Source: an uncultured Prevotellaceae bacterium (GTDB lineage: Bacteria > Bacteroidota > Bacteroidia > Bacteroidales > Bacteroidaceae). Taken from it: a stretch of 48,260 nt of DNA. The stretch lies in NCBI GenBank assembly GCA_900557555.1, contig USTH01000007.1, positions 1-48,260 on the forward strand, in the 5' to 3' direction. The position numbers and the translations under genes were made by a program. Of the stretch, positions 1 through 8,475 are shown in pieces (positions within the stretch are counted from its first letter, which is position 1; the number at the start of each line of letters is the position of its first letter). The notes below the pieces were generated by a model that ran no database searches, was not told the DNA's origin, and was given only the letters and a program-made list of their open reading frames with translations.

Positions 1-77
1 TAAGTTAGCGGAATGACATTTGGTGCTGTCGTGGCGTTTCAAGATTGTTCTGAAATATAGTCGTGTGCGCCTGTTGT

Positions 78-124
78 AAGAAGTAACAAAAAGACGCCAT
101 TTACGATCCAATGACCGGTTTGGG
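78..124 (+). repeat. 3' fragment of the dispersed ~180-bp element
   Basis: The stretch matches the last ~47 bp of the full copies at 2130, 18175 and 21509: a taagaagtaac tract, a gccatttacga segment, then an aatgaccggtttggg terminus equivalent to the right inverted repeat. The left half is not recognisable upstream. The gene that would precede it lies outside the window. Confidence 0.7.
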
Positions 125-146
125 ATAAACGAATGCTTAGTTACTG

Positions 147-169
147 CTGCGATAATGTCGTAGTTTTTT
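147..169 (+). terminator. possible weak intrinsic terminator
   Basis: CTGCGA and TCGTAG can pair (one G-U) around a 5-nt loop and are followed by a run of six T. It would end transcription of a gene left of the window. The stem is short. The rest of 1-369 holds only a 9-bp inverted repeat (175-183 with 247-255) and the promoter of the next gene. Confidence 0.35.
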
Positions 170-270
170 CTGTGAGAGCCACAGTCTTTCAAAAAACGCA
201 TATTTTTGATTGTTATTGGCTTCCTTTTTGTAAAATAAAGCTTCAGTGTGGCTCTATATTTCTGTTTTTA

Positions 271-302
271 TTGAGCCATTTGCAAAATAGTGTGTAAATT
301 TG
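271..302 (+). promoter_or_regulatory. promoter of the AspT-type transporter gene
   Basis: TAAATTTG at 295-302 fits the Bacteroidetes -7 consensus TAnnTTTG, with a TTG at 271-273 placed 21 bp upstream as the -33 element. Transcription should start near 308, giving a leader of about 60 nt before the ATG at 370. Confidence 0.6.
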
Positions 303-369
303 CACTCGTTTTCAAATACGGCACGTTTGTTTTGAAAATCTATAGTTAATTTACTAAGCAACAATTATA

Positions 370-2106
370 ATGGAATGGTTTCTGAAGCTGATACAAGACA
401 CAAGCAGCATTGGTCACATTGTGCTGCTATATGCCGTTGTCATAGCGGTGGGGTACAAACTCGGCAAGATTAAGTTTGGTGTAGTAACCTTGGGTTCTAC
501 CTTTGTGCTTTTTGCAGGCATACTGTTGGGGCATATCTACAATTATTTTGGTCTGAACAGTGACGAGGGTTATGCTGCCCCACAGGCTGTGCTAAACTTT
601 GTGCAGGACTTCGGCCTGATACTGTTTGTCTATTGCATCGGACTTCAGGTTGGTCCCGGCTTTTTCTCGTCGTTTAAGAAGGGTGGTGTAAAACTTAATA
701 TATATTCGAGCATTATTGTGCTGTTGAATGTAGGTGTTATGTTCTTGCTCTATGCTCTTTTCTTCGACACTGACAACCAGAAAAACCTTCCCATGATGGT
801 TGGTGTGCTGTGTGGTGCTGTGACCAACACTCCTGGTCTTGGTGCGGCTAATGAAACCCTAACCGAAGTGATGCATCACAATCCCGCATTGCAGAATGCT
901 ATGGGAACCGACCAGATTGCTTCGGCCTATGCCTGTGCGTATCCGCTTGGTGTGCTTGGCATGATTGGGGCAGTGATATTGCTGCGTTACATAATGAAAA
1001 TAAAATTATGGCAAGAACAAGAGCAGATACGCCGAGAGGTGGAGGACAATCCTCATGCAAAGCCTTGCCGCATGACCATACGTATGCAAAACCACGCCTT
1101 GGCTGGCATGGAGTTGCGTAAGATTAGCGAATTCATGGGTCGCAATTTTGTGTGCTCGCGTATGGAGCACAAAGGTGTGGTAAGCACCCCCGTACATGAC
1201 ACGGTTCTTCAGGAAGACGACCTGCTCAATGTGGTGTGCGCTGAAGATGATGCCGATGCCATTGTGGCGTTCCTTGGAGTCAAGGAAGACAAAGACTGGG
1301 CAACCGATATTTCTCCGATTATTTCCAAGCGTGTGTTGGTGACCAAGCCTGATGTTGAGGGCAAGACTTTCGGACAGATGCACTTCAGCAGTCTCTACGG
1401 TGTTAATGTCACTCGTCTGACTCGTTCGGGCATGGATCTCTTTGCAGACCGCAATGTGCATATGCAGATTGGCGACCGCATACTTATGGTTGGTCCGGAA
1501 GACAGCGTGGCGCGTGCCGCTAATGCAGTTGGCAACTCGGTGAAGAAACTCAAGCACCCCAATATAGGCCCAATTTTCATAGGTATATTGCTCGGAGTGA
1601 TATTAGGAAGTATTCCGTTTACGTTCAGCGGCATCCCTAACCCCGTGAAGCTCGGTTTGGCTGGCGGCCCTTTGATTGTTGCCATTCTGATAGGTGCCAA
1701 GGGCTATAAACTACATATAACCTCCTACACAACCACCAGCGTGAATCTCTTTGTCAGGGAGCTTGGATTGAACCTGTTCCTTGCCAGTGTCGGCATAAAG
1801 GCAGGAGCAAACTTCTGGAACACACTGGCCCAAGGCGATGGCATGAAGTATGTGTGGGTTGGTTTCTTGATTACAGTTATTCCGATATTTATAATGGGCA
1901 TACTGTCAAGAATAAAGCTCAAGCTCAATTATTTCACAATGATGGGTTTTGTGGCAGGAACCTATACTGACCCCCCTCTCCTTGGTTTTGCCAACCAAGT
2001 GGCAGGAAACGACGCTCCGGCAGTAGGTTATTCCACCGTTTATCCTTTGGCAATGTTCTTGCGTATTCTGACAGCCCAACTTATAATACTTCTGTTCTGC
2101 TCGTAA
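370..2106 (+). CDS. AspT/YidE/YbjL-family putative transporter
   Basis: This 578-residue inner-membrane protein has the layout of the aspartate:alanine exchanger family: five to six membrane segments (about 15-210), a cytoplasmic middle with two TrkA-C/RCK-C-like domains (about 215-385), and a second membrane block (about 395-578). The two membrane halves carry related motifs (GAVTNTPGLGAAN near 150; GTYTDPPLLGFAN near 545), the internal duplication known for this family. Characterised members exchange amino or dicarboxylic acids across the membrane, but most Bacteroidetes homologues have no assigned substrate, so aspartate/alanine exchange should not be assumed. The gene has its own promoter and a strong terminator about 220 bp downstream, so it appears monocistronic. 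Confidence 0.9.
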   Translation: MEWFLKLIQDTSSIGHIVLLYAVVIAVGYKLGKIKFGVVTLGSTFVLFAGILLGHIYNYFGLNSDEGYAAPQAVLNFVQDFGLILFVYCIGLQVGPGFFSSFKKGGVKLNIYSSIIVLLNVGVMFLLYALFFDTDNQKNLPMMVGVLCGAVTNTPGLGAANETLTEVMHHNPALQNAMGTDQIASAYACAYPLGVLGMIGAVILLRYIMKIKLWQEQEQIRREVEDNPHAKPCRMTIRMQNHALAGMELRKISEFMGRNFVCSRMEHKGVVSTPVHDTVLQEDDLLNVVCAEDDADAIVAFLGVKEDKDWATDISPIISKRVLVTKPDVEGKTFGQMHFSSLYGVNVTRLTRSGMDLFADRNVHMQIGDRILMVGPEDSVARAANAVGNSVKKLKHPNIGPIFIGILLGVILGSIPFTFSGIPNPVKLGLAGGPLIVAILIGAKGYKLHITSYTTTSVNLFVRELGLNLFLASVGIKAGANFWNTLAQGDGMKYVWVGFLITVIPIFIMGILSRIKLKLNYFTMMGFVAGTYTDPPLLGFANQVAGNDAPAVGYSTVYPLAMFLRILTAQLIILLFCS

Positions 2107-2129
2107 GCAGACCGGCGAGAATGATTAAA

Positions 2130-2311
2130 TCCAAGTCGGTCGTTAGGACTTATTGTATTTTGATTTTTGGGAGAGCAGATGCTGCTTATCTTTTTAGGGA
2201 AGAATAGCGGGCTATATTGAGCTAAAAAACAAGTACCGAGTGCTTAAAGAATAAAAGGCAATAAGAAGTAATAAAAATGATATCATATACGACCTAATGA
2301 CCTATTTGGGA
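2130..2311 (+). repeat. dispersed ~180-bp element, copy A
   Basis: This is a near full-length copy. The left end tccaagtcggtcgttagg and the right end cctaatgacctatttggg are imperfect inverted repeats. The interior carries the conserved gaataatagcgggctat core, which can fold as AATAGC-GG-GCTAT(T), and the aataagaagtaat tract. It begins 24 bp after the stop codon of the transporter gene and is followed at once by a strong hairpin terminator. Confidence 0.85.
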
Positions 2312-2321
2312 CAAATGGCCG

Positions 2322-2374
2322 AACAGCCTCTTTGCAAGTGTTTGTGATGTCTTGCAAAGAGGCTGTTGCGTTTT
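2322..2374 (+). terminator. strong intrinsic terminator
   Basis: A perfect 17-bp stem (2322-2338 with 2351-2367) closes a 12-nt loop and is followed by GCGTTTTCTTT. It sits directly after repeat copy A and most likely ends transcription of the AspT-type gene through the element. Confidence 0.85.
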
Positions 2375-2435
2375 CTTTCTTGTTCTACCTTGGGCTTTAA
2401 TCTGGTCTTTTCCCGATGGAATAGCCAGCCTTTGG

Positions 2436-2555
2436 TTAATTTAGTGCGGTTGCTGTGTTCTCCCGACGGGCAATGATGCGTGCCGCCATTTTGAGCAGAG
2501 CAATTGTTTCTATCCTTGGGGATAGTTCAGGGAGTAAAGATTCATTCATAGGCAT
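2436..2555 (-). CDS. possible 39-residue small protein
   Basis: An ATG-started frame of 39 codons begins MPMNESLLPELSPRIETIAL and continues as an alanine- and arginine-rich, probably helical tail. A second in-frame ATG lies two codons in. It lies between the thioredoxin terminator (2614-2653) and the transporter terminator (2322-2374), so it would need its own promoter; no clear TAnnTTTG box was found upstream. I do not recognise a family. The composition is more protein-like than the random frames nearby, but this could be chance. Confidence 0.35.
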   Translation of the reverse strand: MPMNESLLPELSPRIETIALLKMAARIIARRENTATALN

Positions 2556-2613
2556 CGTTATTTGTTGTGATACAATAATATAACGTATAGCACTAAGAAT
2601 TATTATTTTAGAC

Positions 2614-2653
2614 GCAAAAAAATCTGCATAGTCTGAATGACTGTGCAGATTTT
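2614..2653 (-). terminator. intrinsic terminator after trxA
   Basis: Read on the minus strand, a 10-bp stem (AAAATCTGCA with TGCAGATTTT) is extended by AGTC/GACT after one mismatch and followed by a run of seven or more T. It lies about 20 bp past the thioredoxin stop codon. Confidence 0.85.
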
Positions 2654-2671
2654 CGATACGAGAAGTAGGGA

Positions 2672-2986
2672 TTATAGCATTGCCTTGATTTTAGCTTCAA
2701 TGGTGCTGGCCGGTACTGCCCCGATGGACTTGTCTGTTACTTGGCCGTCTTTGATGAAAAAGATGGCAGGAATAGACATGACTCCGAATTTAACGGGAAG
2801 TTGTTCGTTTTCGTCAACATTGCATGCCCCTACTATTACTTGGCCATCGTATTGTTCGGCAAGAGCTTCGATGATTGGTCCCATCTTGCGGCATGGGCCA
2901 CACCATTCGGCGTTGAAATCAATGACGATGGGTTTGCCTTGAGCCAGAAGTTGGCTGTAGTTGCTGTCTGTAATTTCTGTTACCAT
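2672..2986 (-). CDS. trxA: thioredoxin
   Basis: A 104-residue, single-domain thioredoxin with the WCGPC active site near residue 30 and the cis-proline loop (MSIPAIFFI) near 75. It has no signal peptide, so it should act in the cytoplasm as a general disulfide reductase fed by thioredoxin reductase. The length equals the family norm. The start is an ATG. It is the last gene of the minus-strand run and has its own terminator. A TTACTTTG near-match to the -7 box at 3022-3029 could give it a separate promoter. Confidence 0.95.
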   Translation of the reverse strand: MVTEITDSNYSQLLAQGKPIVIDFNAEWCGPCRKMGPIIEALAEQYDGQVIVGACNVDENEQLPVKFGVMSIPAIFFIKDGQVTDKSIGAVPASTIEAKIKAML

Positions 2987-3078
2987 AGTATCATGATTTT
3001 TTAGCGTGAATTAATATGATGCAAAGTAAGCCATATTTTTTGAAACAGCCACGCTTATAATACTAAACATTTGTATCA

Positions 3079-3447
3079 TTATTTTAAAAAGGCGAAAAAC
3101 ACAGCCAAGATGATGCATGTAAATGCCGCCACATGATTCCATTGCAAGTGTTCTCCCTTGAACATCATGGTGGCAAGGAAGATAAAGACAACAAGTGAGA
3201 TGGTCTCTTGTATGATTTTAAGCTGCATGAGTGAAAACGGCCCGCCGTTATCTCTAAAACCTATTCTGTTGGCCGGCACTTGAAACGAGTATTCTGCCAA
3301 TGCTATGCCCCATGAGAACAGAATGACTCCAATCAATGGCCAATGTGAAATCTTGCCTGTTTCCTGAAGTTTGAGATGACCGTACCAGGCCAAGGTCATA
3401 AATACGTTCGAGATGATGAGGAGCAATACGGTGTAGAGTGCAGACAT
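3079..3447 (-). CDS. DMT-family small membrane protein (DUF486)
   Basis: A 122-residue protein with four predicted membrane helices and the GxxLFSWGIALAEY / PANRIG segment characteristic of the DUF486 branch of the drug/metabolite transporter superfamily. The function of the family is not established. One-module DMT proteins usually dimerise in the inner membrane. It lies 36 bp downstream of fmt on the same strand and is probably co-transcribed with it. Confidence 0.85.
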   Translation of the reverse strand: MSALYTVLLLIISNVFMTLAWYGHLKLQETGKISHWPLIGVILFSWGIALAEYSFQVPANRIGFRDNGGPFSLMQLKIIQETISLVVFIFLATMMFKGEHLQWNHVAAFTCIILAVFFAFLK

Positions 3448-3483
3448 ATACTGATATTATATTGAAGATGGTTGGGGCAGGAG

Positions 3484-4455
3484 TTATATAAGCATGTCGT
3501 TGTCGCAAAACTTGAAGCCGCAGATGAAGTTTGATGCGGCCATTCGTTTCTTTCCTGCCAGTTGCAGTTCGGTGAGGCGCAAGAAGCCCCCTTTAAGTGC
3601 TATGTCAAGTTTTTTCTTGCCGTCACACACTATTGTGCCAGCAGGAAGTTCGTGACAGGCAACAACCTTCTTTGCCCCATAGATTTTGATGACTGTGTTT
3701 TGGTTGCCGGAGCGTAGGTTTGCCCATGCTCCAGGAGCAGGAGATAAGCCACGTATGAAGTTGTAGACCTCGTCAAGAGACTTTGAGAGGTCTATGCGAC
3801 AGGTCTCTTTGAAAATTTTTGGTGCAGGGCGCAGAGGAGTGTCGGTGGTGGTAAAAGTGCTCTGAGGTGTGCTCTTCACTGTGCCGTTTATGATGCTGTC
3901 AACAGTCTTGACGGCGAGGTCACCGCTGAGAGACATTAGTGTGTCGTGAAGTTCTCCGAAGGTGCAGTCGTCGCTTATGTGTACCCTGACTTGGTCGATT
4001 ATGTCACCGGTGTCAATGTCGTGCTGAAGGAAAAAAGTGGTAAGTCCGCTTTCGCTCTCGCCGTTGATGATAGCCCAGTTGATGGGAGCGGCTCCGCGGT
4101 ATTGGGGCAGCAGGGAGGCATGAATGTTAAATGTGCCGAGACGTGGCATGGCCCATACCACTTCGGGTAGCATTCTGAAAGCTACGACAGCTTGCAGATC
4201 GGCATGGTACGATTTCAGCTTTTCAATGAATTCGGTGTCCTTTAGTTTATCTGGTTGCAGTACAGGCAGGTTCTTTGACAGGGCATATTCCTTGACTGGA
4301 CTCGCCTGCAGGCTGTTTTGGTGACGTCCCATCGGCTTGTCGGGCATGGTTACGACCGCCACAACATTGTAGCCGCTTTCAACCAGCCTTCTGAGGGCCT
4401 CAACGGCGAAGTCGGGAGTTCCCATATATATGATGCGCAAATCTTTCTTGTCCAT
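3484..4455 (-). CDS. fmt: methionyl-tRNA formyltransferase
   Basis: This 323-residue enzyme transfers the formyl group from 10-formyl-THF to initiator Met-tRNA. The N-terminal formyltransferase domain (about 5-190) has the MGTPDFAVEAL start and the FNIHASLLPQYRGAAPI catalytic block with the conserved Asn, His and, further on, the Asp of the HDIDTGD segment. The C-terminal OB-like tRNA-binding domain follows (about 210-310). Size and motifs are normal for the family. It lies 25 bp downstream of the ClC gene in the minus-strand run. No def gene is adjacent. Confidence 0.97.
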   Translation of the reverse strand: MDKKDLRIIYMGTPDFAVEALRRLVESGYNVVAVVTMPDKPMGRHQNSLQASPVKEYALSKNLPVLQPDKLKDTEFIEKLKSYHADLQAVVAFRMLPEVVWAMPRLGTFNIHASLLPQYRGAAPINWAIINGESESGLTTFFLQHDIDTGDIIDQVRVHISDDCTFGELHDTLMSLSGDLAVKTVDSIINGTVKSTPQSTFTTTDTPLRPAPKIFKETCRIDLSKSLDEVYNFIRGLSPAPGAWANLRSGNQNTVIKIYGAKKVVACHELPAGTIVCDGKKKLDIALKGGFLRLTELQLAGKKRMAASNFICGFKFCDNDMLI

Positions 4456-4480
4456 AGCTTATATTGGAGTGTAGATTAGT

Positions 4481-6283
4481 TTATTCTTCAGAGAAGTCTA
4501 CGAGAGTCTGCCTGTAAGTCTCAAACAGTACGGTCTTGTGTATGATGCCAACAAAATGGTTGTCTTCGTCAACAACAGGCAATACGTCGGCACCAGATTT
4601 CTCGAAACAGTTCATGACGTAGGTCATTGGAGAGCCTATGGGCAGAATGTCTGGAGCCGGTAGCATGAGCTGCTCAGCAGTGAAAACATGATAGAGCTCC
4701 TGACGGAAGATGACCTTACGAATGTCTTTAAGGCTGATAAGGCCGTGAAGATTGTTACCTCCGTCAACCACAGGGAAGATATCTTCCTTATCCTTGGCAA
4801 AAATCATGACCATCTCGCCCAATGGCATAGAGGGGGGCACCTTGGTGCATTGGCGGTCTATGACGGAGTCAAGATTCATCAGTGTTAGAATGGCCTGGTC
4901 CTTATGGTGGGTAACGAGTTGGCCTTTCTTGGCAAGGCGCATAGAGTAGATACTATGGGGTTCAAAGATGCGGATGGTAATGTATGATGTTACGCTGATA
5001 AGCATCAGGGGTACCAGCAAGTCGTAGCCACCTGTGATTTCGGCAATTAAAAAGATGCTTGTAAGCGGTGCATGCATCACTGCCGCCATCACTGCCGCCA
5101 TGCCTAACAGACAGCATATTGTAGGTGGTACTGGTGATGCCAGTTGGCTCGTGTTCCACAGAACGGCAAAGACAAAGCCCATAAGGCAGCCCAAAAACAG
5201 CGATGGAGCGAAAAGACCGCCACAGCCTCCGGCACTGGTTGTGACGGTGGTTGCCACAACCTTGAGAAATAGTATGCACCCAAGGATGATTAGCAGATGG
5301 GGGGTGCCGTAGAACGGTGAGTTGTTGAGCAGGTCATTGGCATTGCCGTTGAGCAGAGTGTGGATAGTGTTGTAGCCTTCGCCATAGAGTGCAGGAAAGA
5401 AAAATACCAAGACGCTTAACACCGTTCCGCCACAGGCCCACTTGAGCATCATGTTGTCAGACTTTCTGAATAGGGTCTCAATGGCATTCATCACCTTAGT
5501 GAAGTAAAGGGAGATAAGGCCGCAGCACACGCCCAGAAAAATTACTGGCAGAACATAGGAAATCTTGAATTGCTCATCAACATTGACGGTAAACATGGAG
5601 TCGAAGCCGCTGAGGGCAAAGGTCAGTATGGAGGCTGTAACACACGACACAATCAGAGGAACGAGATGAGCCATGGTGAGGTCTAACATAAGGACTTCAA
5701 GAGTAAACAGCAGTCCTGCAAATGGAGCCTTAAAGATGCCGGAGATAGCACCAGCCGCACCACAACCAATGAGCAACATGAGGGTCTTCTGGCTTACATG
5801 GAAGGTCTTGCCCAAAGTGGAACCGATGGCAGACCCCGTGAGCACTATTGGTGACTCTGCTCCTACCGAACCGCCAAAACCGATAGTGATGCTACTGGCA
5901 ACAATGCTGGTCCAGCAGTTATGGTTACGTATTTTGCCCTTGCGCCGTGATATGGCAAAGAGAATCTTGGTCACTCCATGACCGATATCATCTCTCACAA
6001 TATATTTGATGAACAGTGCGCAAAGCAGTACGCCGAGGGGCGGAGATATGAGGTAGAACCAGTTGAGATGTGTGATGTCAGGGCCATGGGTAACAAAATC
6101 CTGCATCAGCTCTATTAGGCTCTTTAGCACCATGGCGGCAACTGCGGTAAACACGCCGACCAGAAAACTTAAAAGTATTATAAGTTGCCTTTTGCTCAGT
6201 TTGGTGGCTATCCATACGATAAAATCGTGTGATAAAGTCTTTAGGAATGTGTGTGTCGTGGGGTGGGCCGTGGGGTGCTTCAT
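4481..6283 (-). CDS. ClC-family chloride channel with C-terminal CBS pair
   Basis: A 600-residue membrane protein: ClC core (about 25-440, 10 or more helices) followed by two CBS domains (about 475-590) that commonly bind adenine nucleotides. The gating glutamate motif GxExP is present as GAESP (Glu143), and GGLFAPSL matches the GxFxP segment. At the position of the CLC-ec1 internal proton glutamate (E203), the FTLEVL segment has Val197, as in ClC channels rather than H+/Cl- antiporters, so passive anion conduction is the better guess. GHGVTK replaces the usual GSGIP. It lies 10 bp downstream of the Sua5-type gene and 25 bp upstream of fmt. Confidence 0.93.
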   Translation of the reverse strand: MKHPTAHPTTHTFLKTLSHDFIVWIATKLSKRQLIILLSFLVGVFTAVAAMVLKSLIELMQDFVTHGPDITHLNWFYLISPPLGVLLCALFIKYIVRDDIGHGVTKILFAISRRKGKIRNHNCWTSIVASSITIGFGGSVGAESPIVLTGSAIGSTLGKTFHVSQKTLMLLIGCGAAGAISGIFKAPFAGLLFTLEVLMLDLTMAHLVPLIVSCVTASILTFALSGFDSMFTVNVDEQFKISYVLPVIFLGVCCGLISLYFTKVMNAIETLFRKSDNMMLKWACGGTVLSVLVFFFPALYGEGYNTIHTLLNGNANDLLNNSPFYGTPHLLIILGCILFLKVVATTVTTSAGGCGGLFAPSLFLGCLMGFVFAVLWNTSQLASPVPPTICCLLGMAAVMAAVMHAPLTSIFLIAEITGGYDLLVPLMLISVTSYITIRIFEPHSIYSMRLAKKGQLVTHHKDQAILTLMNLDSVIDRQCTKVPPSMPLGEMVMIFAKDKEDIFPVVDGGNNLHGLISLKDIRKVIFRQELYHVFTAEQLMLPAPDILPIGSPMTYVMNCFEKSGADVLPVVDEDNHFVGIIHKTVLFETYRQTLVDFSEE

Positions 6284-6293
6284 GCTAATATTG

Positions 6294-6887
6294 TTATCGG
6301 ATTATCTTGACTGTGCTGTCGCTGCCTATCCTTACGATTGACGAGGGATTGGCAGGTGTGCAATCATCTTGTCGATACTTCACCACATAGTCTACGGCAT
6401 CAATGACTTCTCTGGAAATGTAGTGGAATGATTTGGGGGAGGGCTGTCCGCTGATGTTGGCAGAGGTCGACACGATAGGCTTGCGCAGATGAAAGCACAA
6501 TTGGCTCGAAAACTCTTCACGGGAAAGTCTGAATGCAATACTGCCGTCTGCCGCCAGTAGATTGTGGGCGAGATTTTTGCCGTTGTCAAAAATTACGGTA
6601 ATGGGACTGGTGGCGAGCTCTATGACGCTCCATGCCACTTCGGGAGTCTGCCCCACATGGTTCGCAATCATAGCCTCACTGTTGGCCAAGACTATAAGAG
6701 CCTTGGAGTCTGAGCGTTTCTTTATCTCGTAGACCCTGTTGACGGCCTCTGGATTAGTGGCGTCACACCCAATGCCCCAAATGGTGTCGGTGGGGTATAG
6801 TATGACTCCGCCTTCTCTGAGGGTTTTGACGGCTTGCGCCATGTCGTCTTTGTCGAAGTTGAAAAAGTGTTCTTTCTTAGTACTCAT
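6294..6887 (-). CDS. L-threonylcarbamoyladenylate synthase (Sua5/YrdC/TsaC type)
   Basis: A 197-residue single-domain YrdC protein that makes threonylcarbamoyl-AMP from threonine, bicarbonate and ATP, the first step of tRNA t6A37 synthesis. GGVILYPTDTIWGIGCDA (about 27-44), the KKRSDSKAL basic loop (about 57-65) and the STSANISGQPSP segment near 140 are typical. The C-terminal Sua5 domain is absent. The ATG overlaps the 3' end of prfC by 11 bp, so the two are translationally linked. It shares the t6A theme with mtaB at 19042, which modifies t6A further. Confidence 0.93.
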   Translation of the reverse strand: MSTKKEHFFNFDKDDMAQAVKTLREGGVILYPTDTIWGIGCDATNPEAVNRVYEIKKRSDSKALIVLANSEAMIANHVGQTPEVAWSVIELATSPITVIFDNGKNLAHNLLAADGSIAFRLSREEFSSQLCFHLRKPIVSTSANISGQPSPKSFHYISREVIDAVDYVVKYRQDDCTPANPSSIVRIGSDSTVKIIR

Positions 6888-8445
6888 TTGTGAAATGGAA
6901 CTTTATGCCCTTGAAGTCTTGTTGTGCCATCTGTAGCACATAGCCACTGTCGGCGAGAAACACATCGCGTCCGTCGCGGTCTTTGGCCATGTATTGATAT
7001 TTACGGCGCTTGAAGTTCTCGAGTTCTGCCTCATCGTCGCTTTCAATCCAACATGCCTTGTAAAGGCTTATGGGTTCCCAGCGGCATTTGGCGTTATATT
7101 CGTTTTCAAGACGGTATTGTATCACTTCAAACTGCAACTGACCTACTGTGCCGATGATTTTGCGACCGTTAAATTGGTTGGTAAACAACTGTGCCACACC
7201 TTCATCCATCAGCTGTTCGATGCCCTTGTTGAGCTGTTTTGACTTCATCGGGTCTGCGTTTTCTATATATTTGAACAGTTCGGGCGAGAAGCTTGGCAAT
7301 CCCTTGAAGTGCAGTTGTTCGCCCTCGGTGATGGTATCGCCGATTTTGAAAGTCTGATTGTCGGGCAAACCTACGATGTCACCAGGCCAAGCCTCGTCAA
7401 TGGTACTCTTGCGCTGTGCCATAAATTGGGTTGGCGATGAGAATCGCATGGTCTTTCCGCTCCTTACGTGCAGATAGGGTGTGTTTCTTACGAATTTTCC
7501 GCTGCAAATTTTGCAGAAGGCAATACATGAGCGGTGATTGGGGTCAATGTTTGCCGTTATCTTGAAGATGAAGCCTGTAAACTTGCTCTCACTTGGGTCT
7601 ACTATGCGTTCAATAGCTTGGGTAGGCCGTGGGTAAGGGGCTATTTTGACAAAGCAGTCAAGCAGTTCCTGCACTCCGAAATTGTTGAGTGCAGAGCCAA
7701 AAAACACGGGTGCTACGTCTGCGTTGAGATAGTCTTGCTCGTTGAAGTCAGGATAGACGCCGTCTATAAGTTCGAGGTCTTCGCGCAATTTCGCAGCATC
7801 AGGACCGCCCACATGCTCTTCAAGTTGGCTGGAGTTGATGTCTACTTCAACATGTGCAGTAACTTTCTGTTTGTCAGGAGTGTATAGGTTGAGGTTTTTC
7901 TCGTAGATATTGTAAACTCCTTTGAACCTCGCTCCTTGGTTGATGGGCCAGCTGAGCGGTCGTACGGAAATCTGCAGTTCCTTTTCAAGTTCATCGAGAA
8001 GGTCGAAAGGATCTTGGCCCTCGCGGTCCATCTTGTTGATGAAAACGATTACAGGAGTCTTGCGCATACGGCACACTGTCATCAGTTTGCGGGTTTGCGT
8101 CTCTACGCCTTTTGCTCCGTCCACAACGATGATGACACTGTCTACGGCTGTCAGGGTGCGGAAAGTGTCTTCTGCAAAGTCCTGGTGACCGGGAGTGTCA
8201 AGAATGTTAATCTTGTAGTCGTGGTAGTCAAACTCCATTACGCTGGTGGTAACGGAGATTCCCCTCTGCTTCTCTATCTCCATCCAGTCAGAGGTAGCGG
8301 TTTTCTTTATTTTGTTGTTCTTAACGGCACCTGCCACCTGTATCTGTCCACCAAAGAGCAGCAGTTTTTCGGTAAGTGTGGTCTTACCTGCGTCAGGGTG
8401 TGAAATGATGGCGAATGTTCGTCGGCGAGTTATCTCATTATTCAT
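6877..8445 (-). CDS. prfC: peptide chain release factor 3
   Basis: This 522-residue translational GTPase releases RF1/RF2 from the ribosome after termination. Visible motifs: the P-loop SHPDAGKTT (about 15-23), the switch II DTPGHQDF, NKMDR for guanine recognition, then the domain II beta-barrel and the RF3-specific C-terminal domain. Length is typical (about 525). The start is an ATG. It sits 30 bp downstream of rfbD and overlaps the Sua5-type gene. It could be confused with EF-G, but the size and lack of EF-G domains IV-V favour RF3. Confidence 0.97.
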   Translation of the reverse strand: MNNEITRRRTFAIISHPDAGKTTLTEKLLLFGGQIQVAGAVKNNKIKKTATSDWMEIEKQRGISVTTSVMEFDYHDYKINILDTPGHQDFAEDTFRTLTAVDSVIIVVDGAKGVETQTRKLMTVCRMRKTPVIVFINKMDREGQDPFDLLDELEKELQISVRPLSWPINQGARFKGVYNIYEKNLNLYTPDKQKVTAHVEVDINSSQLEEHVGGPDAAKLREDLELIDGVYPDFNEQDYLNADVAPVFFGSALNNFGVQELLDCFVKIAPYPRPTQAIERIVDPSESKFTGFIFKITANIDPNHRSCIAFCKICSGKFVRNTPYLHVRSGKTMRFSSPTQFMAQRKSTIDEAWPGDIVGLPDNQTFKIGDTITEGEQLHFKGLPSFSPELFKYIENADPMKSKQLNKGIEQLMDEGVAQLFTNQFNGRKIIGTVGQLQFEVIQYRLENEYNAKCRWEPISLYKACWIESDDEAELENFKRRKYQYMAKDRDGRDVFLADSGYVLQMAQQDFKGIKFHFTNEY

Positions 8446-8475
8446 TGTCGGTAAGGGCGTTGAAAGGGATATTTG

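Noticed and set aside
175..255. 9-bp inverted repeat AGAGCCACA / TGTGGCTCT upstream of the AspT-type gene
   Set aside because: Arms are 63 bp apart with no further pairing. Chance is a sufficient explanation.
1006..1557. 183-codon minus-strand frame inside the AspT-type gene
   Set aside because: It lies wholly antisense to a gene with clear family motifs and has no recognisable domain. It is a codon-bias shadow.
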